DNA from: Mesorhizobium_G sp049840935
Lineage (GTDB): Bacteria > Pseudomonadota > Alphaproteobacteria > Rhizobiales > Rhizobiaceae
Length of the DNA stretch: 64,000 nucleotides
Direction: 5' to 3'
Assembly (NCBI GenBank): GCA_049840935.1
Contig: JASGJA010000014.1
Span: forward strand, 38,620-102,619
In this document: piece after piece, positions 17,323 to 25,969 of the stretch
Layout: each line of letters opens with the position of its first letter
Numbering within the stretch: the stretch's first letter is position 1
Notes under the pieces: model-generated
What the model saw: the letters and a program-made list of their open reading frames with translations, nothing else
What the model was told of the DNA's origin: nothing
Database searches by the model: none
Program-made: the position numbers and the translations under genes

Positions 17323-18126
17323 ATGACTTTCACACTCGCAACCTGGAATATCAATTCGGTCCGCTTGCGGATGCCATTGGTCGAGCGGTTTCTACGCTCC
17401 TATCAGCCGGATGTGCTGTGCCTGCAGGAAACGAAATGCCCGGACGATCTTTTTCCATTCGAGCCGTTACGCGCTGCGGGGTACGAGCACATCGCGATTC
17501 ACGGCCAGAAAGGCTATCACGGCGTCGCGACAATTTCTCGCCGCCCGCTGGAGATCGTGGAAAAGCGCCGCTTCTGCGAAATCGACGATACGAGGCACCT
17601 TTCAGTGAAGCTCAATGCGGCGGGCAAAACGGTGCTGCTGCACAATTTCTACGTTCCGGCGGGAGGCGACGAGCCAGATCCGGAAATCAATCCCAAGTTC
17701 AAGCATAAGCTTGGCTTTATCGATGAGATGAACCGTGTGCGCGCCGGGTTCGATGGCGAATCCGCGTCGATTCTGGTGGGCGATCTGAACATTGCGCCGC
17801 TGGAGCACGATGTGTGGTCACACAAGCAATTGCTCAATGTGGTAAGTCATACGCCCATCGAAACGACTGGGCTGGAAGCGATGCGGACCGGCGGCGGCTG
17901 GGCCGATCTTATGCGTCACAATGTGCCCTACGATCAGAAGCTCTATACTTGGTGGAGCTATCGTGCGCAGGACTGGGCAGCATCAGACCGTGGCCGCAGG
18001 TTGGACCACATCTGGTCCTCGCCCAATATGATCGGAAATCTGGCCGAAATTGAAATCCTGCGCGAAGCGCGCGGATGGGACCGCCCGTCTGACCATGTGC
18101 CGGTGATTATGCGGCTGACCGATTGA
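17323..18126 (+). CDS. xth: Exodeoxyribonuclease III / AP endonuclease
   Basis: A 267-residue Mg-dependent endonuclease/exonuclease of the EEP superfamily that cuts at abasic sites in base-excision repair. The active-site motifs are all present: ATWNINSVR at the N-terminus, CLQETK (catalytic Glu), VGDLNIAP (Asp and Asn) and the final SDHVPV (Asp-His). It ends 4 bp before the convergent cNMP-binding gene. Confidence 0.94.
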   Translation: MTFTLATWNINSVRLRMPLVERFLRSYQPDVLCLQETKCPDDLFPFEPLRAAGYEHIAIHGQKGYHGVATISRRPLEIVEKRRFCEIDDTRHLSVKLNAAGKTVLLHNFYVPAGGDEPDPEINPKFKHKLGFIDEMNRVRAGFDGESASILVGDLNIAPLEHDVWSHKQLLNVVSHTPIETTGLEAMRTGGGWADLMRHNVPYDQKLYTWWSYRAQDWAASDRGRRLDHIWSSPNMIGNLAEIEILREARGWDRPSDHVPVIMRLTD

Positions 18127-18130
18127 GGCG

Positions 18131-18586
18131 TTATTCGCCCAGTTTTGACGAGAGCGCTTCGAGTCGCTCGACCATTGCCTGAAATTCCCGCGCAAGGCGG
18201 CGGTGTATCAGTTCGGGCAGCTCCGGATATTCTTCAAGAATGCGACGGAAGCTTTTCCGGTCAATTGCCATGACGCGTGACTCGACCGATGCCATCGCGC
18301 TCGACAAGCGGCGGGTTGGCGCAATGACAGCAAGTTCGCCAAGCACCGTTCCGGGGCCCGCATCGGCCAGCTTGATCTTTTCGGTTTCTCGTTCGCGATA
18401 GATCTCAATGCGGCCGGACATGACCACATAAGCGCAAAGAGCCGGCTCACCCTCGATGTAAAGCGTTTCGCCGGCGCGCAGCGACATCTTCTCTGCCCCG
18501 AAAGCGAGCAGACGCAAGTGTTCCTCAGCGAGGCTCTCGAAAAGAGCGACGCCGGACAGCAAACGGATGTCGTCATCCAGCGCCAT
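18131..18586 (-). CDS. Cyclic-nucleotide-binding domain protein
   Basis: A 151-residue protein consisting of one CRP-like cNMP-binding beta-barrel (AGETLYIEGEPALCAYVVMSG, then GPGTVLGELAVIAPTRRLSSAMA, which is the phosphate-binding cassette with the Gly-Glu and Arg) and a short C-terminal helix. There is no DNA-binding domain, so it is not a CRP/FNR activator; it resembles a regulatory subunit of a cAMP kinase. In Brucella the equivalent gene lies beside otpR, as here. Its partner is unknown. It could answer the adenylate cyclase encoded at 40841-42559. Confidence 0.88.
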   Translation of the reverse strand: MALDDDIRLLSGVALFESLAEEHLRLLAFGAEKMSLRAGETLYIEGEPALCAYVVMSGRIEIYRERETEKIKLADAGPGTVLGELAVIAPTRRLSSAMASVESRVMAIDRKSFRRILEEYPELPELIHRRLAREFQAMVERLEALSSKLGE

Positions 18587-18745
18587 ATCGTCCCCGGCTA
18601 AGGCGCGACGGACGGATTTATTTCAAATACCCGCGATCACGCACTAAACCACTGATTCTGAGCGCAATCTTCTCACCGAAGCTTTAACGGCGCGGTGAAA
18701 GGCTGCCTCCCTCGCTGAACCGTAGCAGCACCCACCCCGTGCCCG

Positions 18746-19429
18746 CTACGGCATCAGCCTGTAACCACCGCTTTCTGTCACAAGAATCTCGGCTTTGGAA
18801 GGATCGCGCTCAATCTTCTGACGAAGACGATATACGTGCGTTTCAAGTGTGTGTGTCGTGACGCCGGAATTATAGCCCCAAACCTCTTCCAGTAGCGTGT
18901 CGCGCTTAACCACCGCTTTACCGGCGCGGTACAGGTAGCGGATGATCGAGGCTTCCTTTTCCGTAAGCCGGATTTTCGAGCCGCGCGGGTCAATCATAAG
19001 CTTTTGGCTGGGTTTGAAAGTGTATGGGCCGACCGTGAACGTCGCGTCTTCGCTCTGCTCATGCTGGCGAAGCTGCGCGCGGATGCGGGCAAGCAGCACG
19101 GCAAAGCGGAAAGGCTTCGTGACATAATCGTTTGCGCCAGCCTCTAGGCCGAGAATCGTGTCCGAGTCCGTATCATGCCCGGTGAGCATGATGATCGGGG
19201 CCTTGAAACCGCTCTTGCGCAGCACCTTGACGGCCTCGCGGCCATCCATGTCAGGCAGGCCCACATCCATAATGAGGAGGTCCACCAATCCAGCCCGCAC
19301 CGATGCGACGCCTTTGGCGGCGGTTGGTTCGTCAAGAATCTTGAACTCTTCATAGAGCGATAGCTGTTCAACCAGCGTGCTGCGCAGGTCGTCATCATCG
19401 TCTACGATCAGGATGGTGCGTGAAGCCAT
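18746..19429 (-). CDS. cenR: OmpR-family response regulator, CenR/OtpR type
   Basis: A 227-residue two-component regulator. It has a receiver domain with the acid cluster at 10-13, phosphoacceptor Asp55 in LLIMDVGLPDMDGREA, and Lys105 in YVTKPF, then an OmpR-type winged helix with RLTEKEASIIRYLYRAG and THTLETHVYRLRQKIE. The sequence closely follows the CenR (Caulobacter) / OtpR (Brucella) group that controls cell-envelope and division genes and is essential in several alphaproteobacteria. No kinase gene is adjacent. Between it and the cNMP gene are 159 bp without recognisable features. Confidence 0.85.
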   Translation of the reverse strand: MASRTILIVDDDDDLRSTLVEQLSLYEEFKILDEPTAAKGVASVRAGLVDLLIMDVGLPDMDGREAVKVLRKSGFKAPIIMLTGHDTDSDTILGLEAGANDYVTKPFRFAVLLARIRAQLRQHEQSEDATFTVGPYTFKPSQKLMIDPRGSKIRLTEKEASIIRYLYRAGKAVVKRDTLLEEVWGYNSGVTTHTLETHVYRLRQKIERDPSKAEILVTESGGYRLMP

Positions 19430-19505
19430 TCTTCATTCCGTTGTTGTGACCGGCTATCCGTTGTGCTGTCTGTGAAGCGCGACGAACGGCACGGTGATTT
19501 GAAAC

Positions 19506-20084
19506 GTGGCAAGATCATACCTGAAAATCGGCAGACGCAAGGCGATAACGACAAATTCATGTACGGGAGTGGGGCGAATTACGGTTCGCGCGCGTCCCGG
19601 CGTTCCCACGCAGGGCCTGATGAACGTTTCTGGTACAGTTTTTCCCTGTGCTTTGGGGCGTGGTGGGATCAAAATGCTGAAGCACGAGAGCGATGGCGGC
19701 ACGCCGCTGGCGAGTATGCGGTTGTTGCGCGGCTATATAAGGGATGGCCGGTTTCCATATCGGTCAGCCCTACCGCTGGAGCGCATTTCGCCTACGCTCG
19801 GCTGGTGTGAAGTGCCGGACGACCGGAATTACAATCGCCCGGTGCGAATGCCCTATGCGGCGAGCCATGAGCGGATGCTGCGCGACGACGATCTTTACGA
19901 TGGCTGCATTGTGCTGGACTGGAATATCCGCCCGCGCGTGCGCGGCAAGGGCAGTGCGATTTTCTTTCACCTCGCACGACCGGGCTTCCAGCCAACGGCG
20001 GGATGCGTGGCGGTATCGAAGCCGGTTATGCGCAGGTTGCTGCCGCTATTGTCCAAACGAACGGTGCTGGTGGTGAAGCGCTAG
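19506..20084 (+). CDS. L,D-transpeptidase (YkuD domain) family protein
   Basis: A protein of up to 192 residues ending in the YkuD active-site block: His155 in AIFFHLARPG and catalytic Cys167 in QPTAGCVAV. Such enzymes make 3-3 cross-links in peptidoglycan or attach proteins to it. The start is uncertain: GTG 19506 is the longest choice, while GTG 19569 (VGRITVRARPG) fits the family better; no strong Shine-Dalgarno settles it. No signal peptide is evident, as in other members of this small rhizobial group. It overlaps the following convergent gene by 4 bp. Confidence 0.82.
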   Translation: MARSYLKIGRRKAITTNSCTGVGRITVRARPGVPTQGLMNVSGTVFPCALGRGGIKMLKHESDGGTPLASMRLLRGYIRDGRFPYRSALPLERISPTLGWCEVPDDRNYNRPVRMPYAASHERMLRDDDLYDGCIVLDWNIRPRVRGKGSAIFFHLARPGFQPTAGCVAVSKPVMRRLLPLLSKRTVLVVKR

Positions 20085-20503
20085 ACGCCCAAGCCGCCAA
20101 TCACGCCGCCAAGAATCAGTGCGACGCCAAGCCAGTGACCGGCATCGATCAATGTCAATGCCCACGGCTTGCCTTGGTAACGATGCGAAATGGCTGTGCT
20201 GGTGAGTAAAAAGCCGAACCATACGATACCTGCGGAAATCAGGCCGTTCTTGAGCGTGACTTGTCCCGGCCCTAGATGGCCGATCAGACCCGCCATGATC
20301 CATGCCATAACCAGTTCAGCAATGAAGGTGAAAATGAAGGTGCCTGTCGCGGGCTTTGGGCGGTCGGCGGAGATACCGGCGGCGCGCTTCCACGGCTCTG
20401 CGAGTGCGGAATAGTACACCGCGCCGAAGGCAAAGGCCGCTGCTGCGGCGATGAGGATCGCGAGATAGTTGGTGCCTGCAAAAACCATTCTGAACTCCGT
20501 CAT
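20081..20503 (-). CDS. DUF1761 family membrane protein
   Basis: A 140-residue protein with four hydrophobic segments (about 10-35, 55-77, 85-103 and 118-140) and the DUF1761 features GAVYYSALAEPWKRA near the first segment and the Gly-rich last helix. The family has no known function. It stands alone between an L,D-transpeptidase gene and a methyltransferase gene. Confidence 0.8.
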   Translation of the reverse strand: MTEFRMVFAGTNYLAILIAAAAAFAFGAVYYSALAEPWKRAAGISADRPKPATGTFIFTFIAELVMAWIMAGLIGHLGPGQVTLKNGLISAGIVWFGFLLTSTAISHRYQGKPWALTLIDAGHWLGVALILGGVIGGLGV

Positions 20504-20527
20504 TGCGATTTGGGTGCTATCGCGACT

Positions 20528-21169
20528 TCAAATAAAGCGCCAAACAGTTGTCTTCTTCACGTCAGCGTCTTCGAGTGCTCGCGTGACAGGTACCTCGTAA
20601 ACAGCACGCTTTTCGAGACGATCTTTGGGAAGATAGGAACGACCGGGATCGCCGACGTAGATATTCGCTCCACGGCTGGCCAAGCTGGTGAACCAGCCGA
20701 CCAGACGGTCAGCGAACGGCTTTTCGTAGAATACGTCGCCAGCCAGCACAACATCCCAACCGCCATCGCTTCCAACCAAGTCTTCGCCAGTGAAGGAAAT
20801 ATCGACGGCATTGGCGGTTGAGTTCAGCGCAACAGCAGCTGCGCAGAAGGGATCAATGTCGGCGGCTAATACAGAGGCAGCGCCGGATTTGTAGGCCGCG
20901 ATCGCAACCAGTCCGGAACCCGTGGCGAAATCGAGAACGCGCTTGCCCGCGACGAGGTGCGGATTATCCAGCACATGGCGCGCCAGTCCCTGCCCACCGG
21001 CCCACGCAAAAGCCCAAAACGGTGGCGGCAAACCGATAGCCGCCAGTTCTTCCTCGGTCTTTTGCCAAAGCGCATGTGCTTCGTCCGCAAGATGCAACTG
21101 AATTTCCGGCACATGCGGTGGTGCGAGCAGCGCTGTATTTTCAAGGATAAAATTTCGCGGAGATCGCAA
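20528..21169 (-). CDS. Class I SAM-dependent methyltransferase, ETF-beta lysine methyltransferase-like
   Basis: A 213-residue Rossmann methyltransferase with SAM motif I VLDFATGSGLVAIAA, the acidic loop AADIDPFCA and the post-motif DVVLAGDVFYEK. The N-terminal part (PPHVPEIQLHLADEAHALW...PPPFWAFAWAGGQGLAR) is typical of the PrmA-related group whose Agrobacterium member methylates lysines of electron-transfer flavoprotein beta. If that holds, it would tune electron transfer from acyl-CoA and dimethylglycine-type dehydrogenases. Older annotations call it ribosomal L11 or nicotinamide methyltransferase-like. Confidence 0.8.
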   Translation of the reverse strand: MRSPRNFILENTALLAPPHVPEIQLHLADEAHALWQKTEEELAAIGLPPPFWAFAWAGGQGLARHVLDNPHLVAGKRVLDFATGSGLVAIAAYKSGAASVLAADIDPFCAAAVALNSTANAVDISFTGEDLVGSDGGWDVVLAGDVFYEKPFADRLVGWFTSLASRGANIYVGDPGRSYLPKDRLEKRAVYEVPVTRALEDADVKKTTVWRFI

Positions 21170-21177
21170 GGATTAAA

Positions 21178-21331
21178 CCCCTCATCCGCCTGCCGGCACC
21201 TTCTCCCTCAAGGGGAGAAGGGGGAAATTGTCAGCGCCTAATTCAATCGCAAGCCTTTGGGCGCTTGTGAGGCTTTGATGACATCGTCCTTCTCCCCTTG
21301 AGGGAGAAGGTGCCGGCAGGCGGATGAGGGG
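21178..21331. repeat. Perfect 44-bp inverted repeat with 66-bp loop
   Basis: The arms 21178-21221 and 21288-21331 are exact reverse complements. They contain CCTCATCCGCCTGCCGGC and CACCTTCTCCCTCAAG. Each arm also has a smaller internal palindrome (CTTCTCC...GGAGAAG). The same unit occurs at 57746-57899 and, diverged, at 9630-9765, so it belongs to a dispersed palindromic repeat family. Confidence 0.85.
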
Positions 21332-21356
21332 TATGGCAAACAATTCTGTATGTCTT

Positions 21357-21782
21357 TCAAGGCGCGGGATCGACCCCGCCCATGCGGCAGACTTCCTTCC
21401 ACTCATCCGGCGTGACTGGCTGTACGGAGAGGCGTGAATTGTTGACCAGAACCATCTTTGAAAGCTTCGGATTGGCTTTGATTTGTTCCAGCGTTGGCGG
21501 GTTCGGAACATCACGCACGGCGCGCACGTCAACACACTCCCATGTGGGATTGTCCGCGGTGGAATCGGGATGTGCGAGCGCGCAAACTTCAACGATGCCC
21601 GCAGCGCAGAGCCCGATGTTCGAATGGTAGAAGAAACCGAGATCGCCAACCTTCATGTTCCGCATATTGTTGCGGGCCTGATAATTGCGGACGCCGTCCC
21701 ATTCCTGACCCTTTGCGCCCTTCGCCTTCAGGTCATCGAAGGAGAAGACGTCAGGTTCGGACTTGAAGAGCCAGTAGTTCAT
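21357..21782 (-). CDS. EVE domain protein
   Basis: A 141-residue single EVE domain (PUA-like fold) beginning MNYWLFKSEPDVFSFDDL and containing WDGVRNYQARNNMR and VGDLGFFYHSN, the aromatic cage segment that reads modified bases. EVE/thymocyte-nuclear-protein-1 homologues bind modified nucleic-acid bases; the cellular target in rhizobia is not known. The ATG at 21782 is chosen; the frame continues upstream into the YciI gene. It follows yciI-like and gpsA in one likely operon. Confidence 0.88.
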   Translation of the reverse strand: MNYWLFKSEPDVFSFDDLKAKGAKGQEWDGVRNYQARNNMRNMKVGDLGFFYHSNIGLCAAGIVEVCALAHPDSTADNPTWECVDVRAVRDVPNPPTLEQIKANPKLSKMVLVNNSRLSVQPVTPDEWKEVCRMGGVDPAP

Positions 21783-21790
21783 GGCTGCCC

Positions 21791-22087
21791 TCACGCATTT
21801 GCGGGATTGTTGAATACCCAGTTCCACGCTTTGATCTGAACGCTCTCAAACAAGCCAGCCTTTGCGTATGGATCATCTGCGGCGATCTTTTCGGCTGCGG
21901 CGAGGTCTGCGGCCTCGACAACCACGAGACTGCCAGTAGGCTTGCCGTCTTCGCCGAGAAAAGGCCCGGCGAATTTGAGCGTTCCCGCGGCGTTGAGCGC
22001 GTTGAGATATTCGACATGAGCGGGTCGCGTATCCATGCGCACCTGAAGGTGGTCGGGCTTATCCTTGCAGAGAAATGCAAACAGCAT
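21791..22087 (-). CDS. YciI-like protein
   Basis: A 98-residue YCII-family protein with a ferredoxin-like alpha/beta fold, the conserved RPAHVEYLNAL (active-site His) and GPFLGEDGKPTGSLVVVEA followed by DDPYAKAGLF. The His/Asp pair suggests an enzyme related to the muconolactone isomerase/dechlorinase fold, but no reaction is assigned. It lies 8 bp after gpsA on the same strand. Confidence 0.88.
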   Translation of the reverse strand: MLFAFLCKDKPDHLQVRMDTRPAHVEYLNALNAAGTLKFAGPFLGEDGKPTGSLVVVEAADLAAAEKIAADDPYAKAGLFESVQIKAWNWVFNNPANA

Positions 22088-22095
22088 GATGGCTC

Positions 22096-23081
22096 CTATT
22101 CGCTTTCGGTCTTGAGGGGGCGGTTCATTAATTGCTGAACCGCTTCTTGAATGGTGATTGTTCGGTCGAGAATTTGGGCGACAGCGCTGATGATCGGGGC
22201 TTCGACGCCGTGATCGGCAGCGACCTTAGCCGCAATGCCTCGCCGTCGCAACGCCTTCGGCCAAGGGCAAGTTTTCGAGCGATTCGCCACGACCAAGAGC
22301 AAGGCCATAGGCGAAATTGCGCGATTGGACAGTGGAGCATGTCAGCATCAGGTCGCCGAGGCCGGACAAGCCCCATCAATGTTTCCGGCCGTGCGCCAAA
22401 TGCGGCCGCAATGCGGCGCAGCTCGACAAAGCCGCGCGTCACCATTGCGGCCTGTGCGCTCGCGCCGAGATTGGCACCTGTGACTGCACCCGCCGCAATC
22501 GCGAAGACGTTCTTGAGCGCGCCGCCAATCTCGACGCCGGTCAGGTCGTCGCTCGAATAGCAGCGGAATGTTTCGGACGAAAAGCGCACGGCCATAAGTG
22601 CCGCCAGCGATTCATCCTCTCCAGCAACTACGACGGCAGTGGGAAGTCCGCGTGCGACGTCGGTCGCGAAGCTAGGACCGGAGAGCGCGGCCAGCGGATT
22701 TCCTTGCAAATGTTCGCGAGCCACGTCCGACAACAGCAGGCCGGTGCTGCGCTCAATGCCCTTGGCGCAAAGCACGACTGGCACATGCGGCGGAATGCGA
22801 AAAGCAACGCCATCCAGTGTGTCGCGCAAGGATTGCGCAGGCACGACAATCAGCACGCAGTCGGCGCCATCGAGAGCGAGCGCGGAATCGGTCGTGCCGA
22901 CAATGTCGGCAGGTAAGCGGATGCCGGGAAGGTAGCGTGGGTTTTCACCGTGCGAGACGGCTTTGGCGGTTTCGGCGTCGCGTGCCCAGAGCGTGACCTG
23001 CTGATTTGCGCGGCGCAGCGCTGCGGCAAGGGCTGTGCCCCATGCGCCGCCGCCAAGCACCGTTATGCGCCACGGATTCAT
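22096..23081 (-). CDS. gpsA: Glycerol-3-phosphate dehydrogenase GpsA (two apparent frameshifts)
   Basis: GpsA reduces dihydroxyacetone phosphate to sn-glycerol 3-phosphate for phospholipid synthesis. The N-terminal part is intact: Rossmann VLGGGAWGTALA, the LCAKGIE and LSGPSFA segments and the catalytic Lys in GGALKNVFAIAAG. The frame breaks twice. Removing one base near 22367 restores SGLGDLMLTC, and removing one near 22240 restores ATAGIAAKVAADHGVEAP and the normal C-terminus to 22096. The repaired protein is 327 residues, the family norm. Because the gene is usually essential, these are probably sequence errors. It overlaps tsaD by 4 bp. Confidence 0.9.
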
Positions 23082-24166
23082 GCCTTGGCTCCCCTGCGGC
23101 CAGACCCGACAACGGGGGCCGATACTGTATCAAGAGGCCAGCGCGAACGCGGCGCGAATGCCATCGGGTTTTCAGGTTCCAATCCGGCTTGCAAGCGCTC
23201 GATACCAGCCCATGCGATCATTGCCGCATTATCGGTGCAAAGAACGGTGGGTGGTGCGATGAATTGGAATCCATACTCGGCACAGAGCGCATCGAGCGTT
23301 GCGCGCACACGCTTGTTAGCAGCGACACCGCCAGCCACGATAAGCGCGGGAATTGCGCAATCAGGAAACTCATGCCGAAAGCGCGCGAGTGTTCGGCCAA
23401 CGCGCTCATGTAACGTGTCGGCGATGGCTTCCTGGAAGGAGGCGCAAATATCGGCGACGTCCTGATCCGTGAGCGGAGCGATTGCCGTCGCAGCTTGTCG
23501 GACAGCAGTCTTGAGACCGGAGAAGGAAAAGTCCGGTTGATGCGATCCCTTCATCGGGCGCGGAAAGGGGAAGCGTGAAGGATTACCGCTGGCAGCGGCG
23601 CGCTCGACGCTTGGACCGCCTGGATGTGGCAGGCCGAGAATCTTGGCCGTCTTGTCGAACGCTTCGCCCAGCGCATCGTCGATTGTGGTCGCCCAACGTT
23701 GATATTCGCCAACGCCGCGCACTAGAACGATCTGCGTGTGCCCGCCCGAAACGAGCAGCAGCAAATAAGGAAAGGCAACGCCATCTGTGAGGCGCGCGGT
23801 AAGCGCATGACCTTCAAGATGATTCACTGCTAGCAAAGGCTTGCCCATTGCGGCGGCGATTGCCTTGGCCGTCATGAGGCCGACGATCAGACCGCCGACC
23901 AGCCCCGGCCCGGCAGTAGCTGCGACGGCATCGATGTCGGCAAGGGTGACGCCAGCTTCATCCAGCGCGGCTTGAACAATGCCATCCAGCGCCTCGACAT
24001 GGGCGCGCGCGGCGATTTCCGGCACGACGCCGCCGAAAGCTGCGTGCTCTTCGATCTGGCTGAACACGACATTCGACAGAATGCGGCCATGCGCAGGCGA
24101 ATCCGACGCCACGACGCTCGCCGCCGTTTCATCGCAACTCGTTTCTATGCCAAGCACGCGGAGCAA
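23078..24166 (-). CDS. tsaD: tRNA N6-adenosine threonylcarbamoyltransferase TsaD
   Basis: TsaD transfers threonylcarbamoyl to adenosine 37 of ANN-decoding tRNAs, working with TsaB, TsaE and TsaC. The 362-residue ASKHA-fold protein begins with GIETSCDETAASVV and has the metal-binding His-x3-His in AVNHLEGHALTARL plus the SGGHTQIV loop. It is the first gene of the minus-strand group tsaD-gpsA-yciI-EVE and diverges from hemC across 89 bp. Confidence 0.96.
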   Translation of the reverse strand: MLRVLGIETSCDETAASVVASDSPAHGRILSNVVFSQIEEHAAFGGVVPEIAARAHVEALDGIVQAALDEAGVTLADIDAVAATAGPGLVGGLIVGLMTAKAIAAAMGKPLLAVNHLEGHALTARLTDGVAFPYLLLLVSGGHTQIVLVRGVGEYQRWATTIDDALGEAFDKTAKILGLPHPGGPSVERAAASGNPSRFPFPRPMKGSHQPDFSFSGLKTAVRQAATAIAPLTDQDVADICASFQEAIADTLHERVGRTLARFRHEFPDCAIPALIVAGGVAANKRVRATLDALCAEYGFQFIAPPTVLCTDNAAMIAWAGIERLQAGLEPENPMAFAPRSRWPLDTVSAPVVGSGRRGAKA

Positions 24167-24255
24167 TTGGAGCTACCTGCCTCATTGCGGGGTTTGGATT
24201 AAAGCTCTAAATCCGCTGCGAGTTATCACGGACCACAAGGCCGAAACAACAGACA

Positions 24256-25185
24256 ATGGATACCAAGCTTCTCAGGATCGGCACGCGCGGCAGTCCGCTG
24301 GCATTGGCGCAAGCGAGTGAAACGCGCGCGCGGCTGATGGCAGCGCATGGCTTGCCGGAGGAGGCGTTTGCCATCGAGGTGATTTCCACCAGCGGCGACC
24401 GCATTCAGGATCGCCCGCTTTCCGAGGCTGGCGGCAAAGGGTTGTTCACCAAGGAAATCGAGGAAGCACTGCTGGATGGTCGCATCGACATCGCCGTGCA
24501 TTCGTCAAAGGACATGCCGACAATGTTGCCCAATAGGCTGGAGCTTTCCGCCCTTCTGCCGCGCGAAGATGTGCGGGACGTGTTCGTCGGGCGCGCAGCA
24601 CAGCGAATCGCTGATTTGCCACAGGGCGCGACGGTTGGGTCATCTTCGTTGCGGCGGCAGGCGTTGATTCGGCGGATGCGGCCAGACCTCAACGTCATTA
24701 TCTTTCGCGGCAATGTACAGACGCGTTTGCGCAAGCTGGAAGAAGGTGTCGCCGACGGCACGATGCTGGCGCTGGCGGGGTTGAAACGTCTCGGCATGGA
24801 TCACGTCGCGACAGAGATTATGGCGGAAATGGAGTTTCCGCCAGCTCCGGGGCAAGGCGCAATTTGCATCGAAAGCCGCGTTGGTGACGATCGGGCAAAG
24901 GCTATGGTCGCAGCAATTCATGACCGCGATACAGGTCTGGCGCTGGCGTGCGAGCGCGCATTTTTGGCTGCACTGGATGGCTCTTGCCGCACGCCGATTG
25001 CGGGACATGCGCGGATCGACGGTGATGCGCTGCATTTTAGCGGGCTGATCCTGACGCCGGATGGCCAACGCAGCCACGCTATTGCGCGGGTTGGACATGC
25101 GGATGAAGCCGCAACAATCGGTCGAGAAGCCGGAGAAGCGATTCGCGCAGAAGCAGGTACTAGCTTCTTTGAGAGCTGGGCCTGA
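24256..25185 (+). CDS. hemC: Porphobilinogen deaminase HemC
   Basis: HemC joins four porphobilinogens into hydroxymethylbilane. The 309-residue protein has the N-terminal IGTRGSPLALAQA, the catalytic loop VHSSKDMPT, the arginine pair in SSSLRRQA and the dipyrromethane-cofactor Cys244 in DGSCRTPI. It is followed directly by hemD, the next enzyme. Confidence 0.97.
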   Translation: MDTKLLRIGTRGSPLALAQASETRARLMAAHGLPEEAFAIEVISTSGDRIQDRPLSEAGGKGLFTKEIEEALLDGRIDIAVHSSKDMPTMLPNRLELSALLPREDVRDVFVGRAAQRIADLPQGATVGSSSLRRQALIRRMRPDLNVIIFRGNVQTRLRKLEEGVADGTMLALAGLKRLGMDHVATEIMAEMEFPPAPGQGAICIESRVGDDRAKAMVAAIHDRDTGLALACERAFLAALDGSCRTPIAGHARIDGDALHFSGLILTPDGQRSHAIARVGHADEAATIGREAGEAIRAEAGTSFFESWA

Positions 25186-25186
25186 T

Positions 25187-25891
25187 ATGAAGCGGGTTCT
25201 GGTCACAAGGCCTGAGCCCGGCGCTTCGGCGACCGCCAATCGACTTCGTGCGATGGGGTTTGAGTCCGTGGTGCTCCCGCTGTCGCGAATCGTGGCGCTG
25301 CCGGTGGTGGATGATCTGCCGGATTGCGAGGCCATTGCGGTGACGAGCGTCAACGCGCTGCGCCATGCACCACGCGAGTTTATAGAGAAGTTGTCTGGAA
25401 AGCCGTGCTTTGCGGTTGGTGAGCGTACAGGCGATGCCGCGCGAGTGGCGGGCTTTGCCAATGTAGTGCAGACGGCTGGCGATGCCGAATCCTTGGCAAA
25501 GGTGATTATCGCCGCAAACGTGAAAGGCGTGATCGCCTATCTGGCGGGGCGCGTTCGGTTGCTGGATTTTGAGACAGCTCTTGAAAAGGCCGGTGTTCGC
25601 GTCATTCCCATAGAGGTTTATGACACCGAACCGGTCGAGCCTACCGCACCGGAAATCGAGGCGCTACGAACGGGGCGACCGATCGACGCGGTGCTAGTCT
25701 ATTCGGCCAAGGCGGCTGAGGCACTGCGAAAACTCGCCGAGCGGCCCGAAATGGCCGAAACTTTTTCAAAGACTGTGCATTGCTGCCTTTCAGAACGCAT
25801 TGCCGCGCGGTTTGAAGGGGTGGAACCAGCGAAGATTCGCATTGCTGACCATCCTGACGAAGATGCGCTATTTGCGCTCTTGAATCTTTGA
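25187..25891 (+). CDS. hemD: Uroporphyrinogen-III synthase HemD
   Basis: HemD closes hydroxymethylbilane with inversion of ring D. The 234-residue, low-conservation protein starts VLVTRPEPGASATANRL, the usual opening, and keeps VTSVNALRHA, YDTEPVEP and the SEAI/A-type C-terminal ends of the two-domain fold. The ATG at 25187 is one base after the hemC stop, so the pair is coupled. Its identity rests on position as much as on motif content. Confidence 0.9.
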   Translation: MKRVLVTRPEPGASATANRLRAMGFESVVLPLSRIVALPVVDDLPDCEAIAVTSVNALRHAPREFIEKLSGKPCFAVGERTGDAARVAGFANVVQTAGDAESLAKVIIAANVKGVIAYLAGRVRLLDFETALEKAGVRVIPIEVYDTEPVEPTAPEIEALRTGRPIDAVLVYSAKAAEALRKLAERPEMAETFSKTVHCCLSERIAARFEGVEPAKIRIADHPDEDALFALLNL

Positions 25892-25969
25892 GCGGCAGAG
25901 CACGGACTGTTCCTATGACCGACGGGTGTGCTAGGTCTTTGGCACGTCCTTGAATTTCGGAGGCCGGAC

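Noticed and set aside
22096..23081. Treating gpsA as a true pseudogene
   Set aside because: It is normally essential for phospholipid synthesis, both breaks are simple one-base insertions, and seven other breaks in the window have the same form, so sequence error is simpler.
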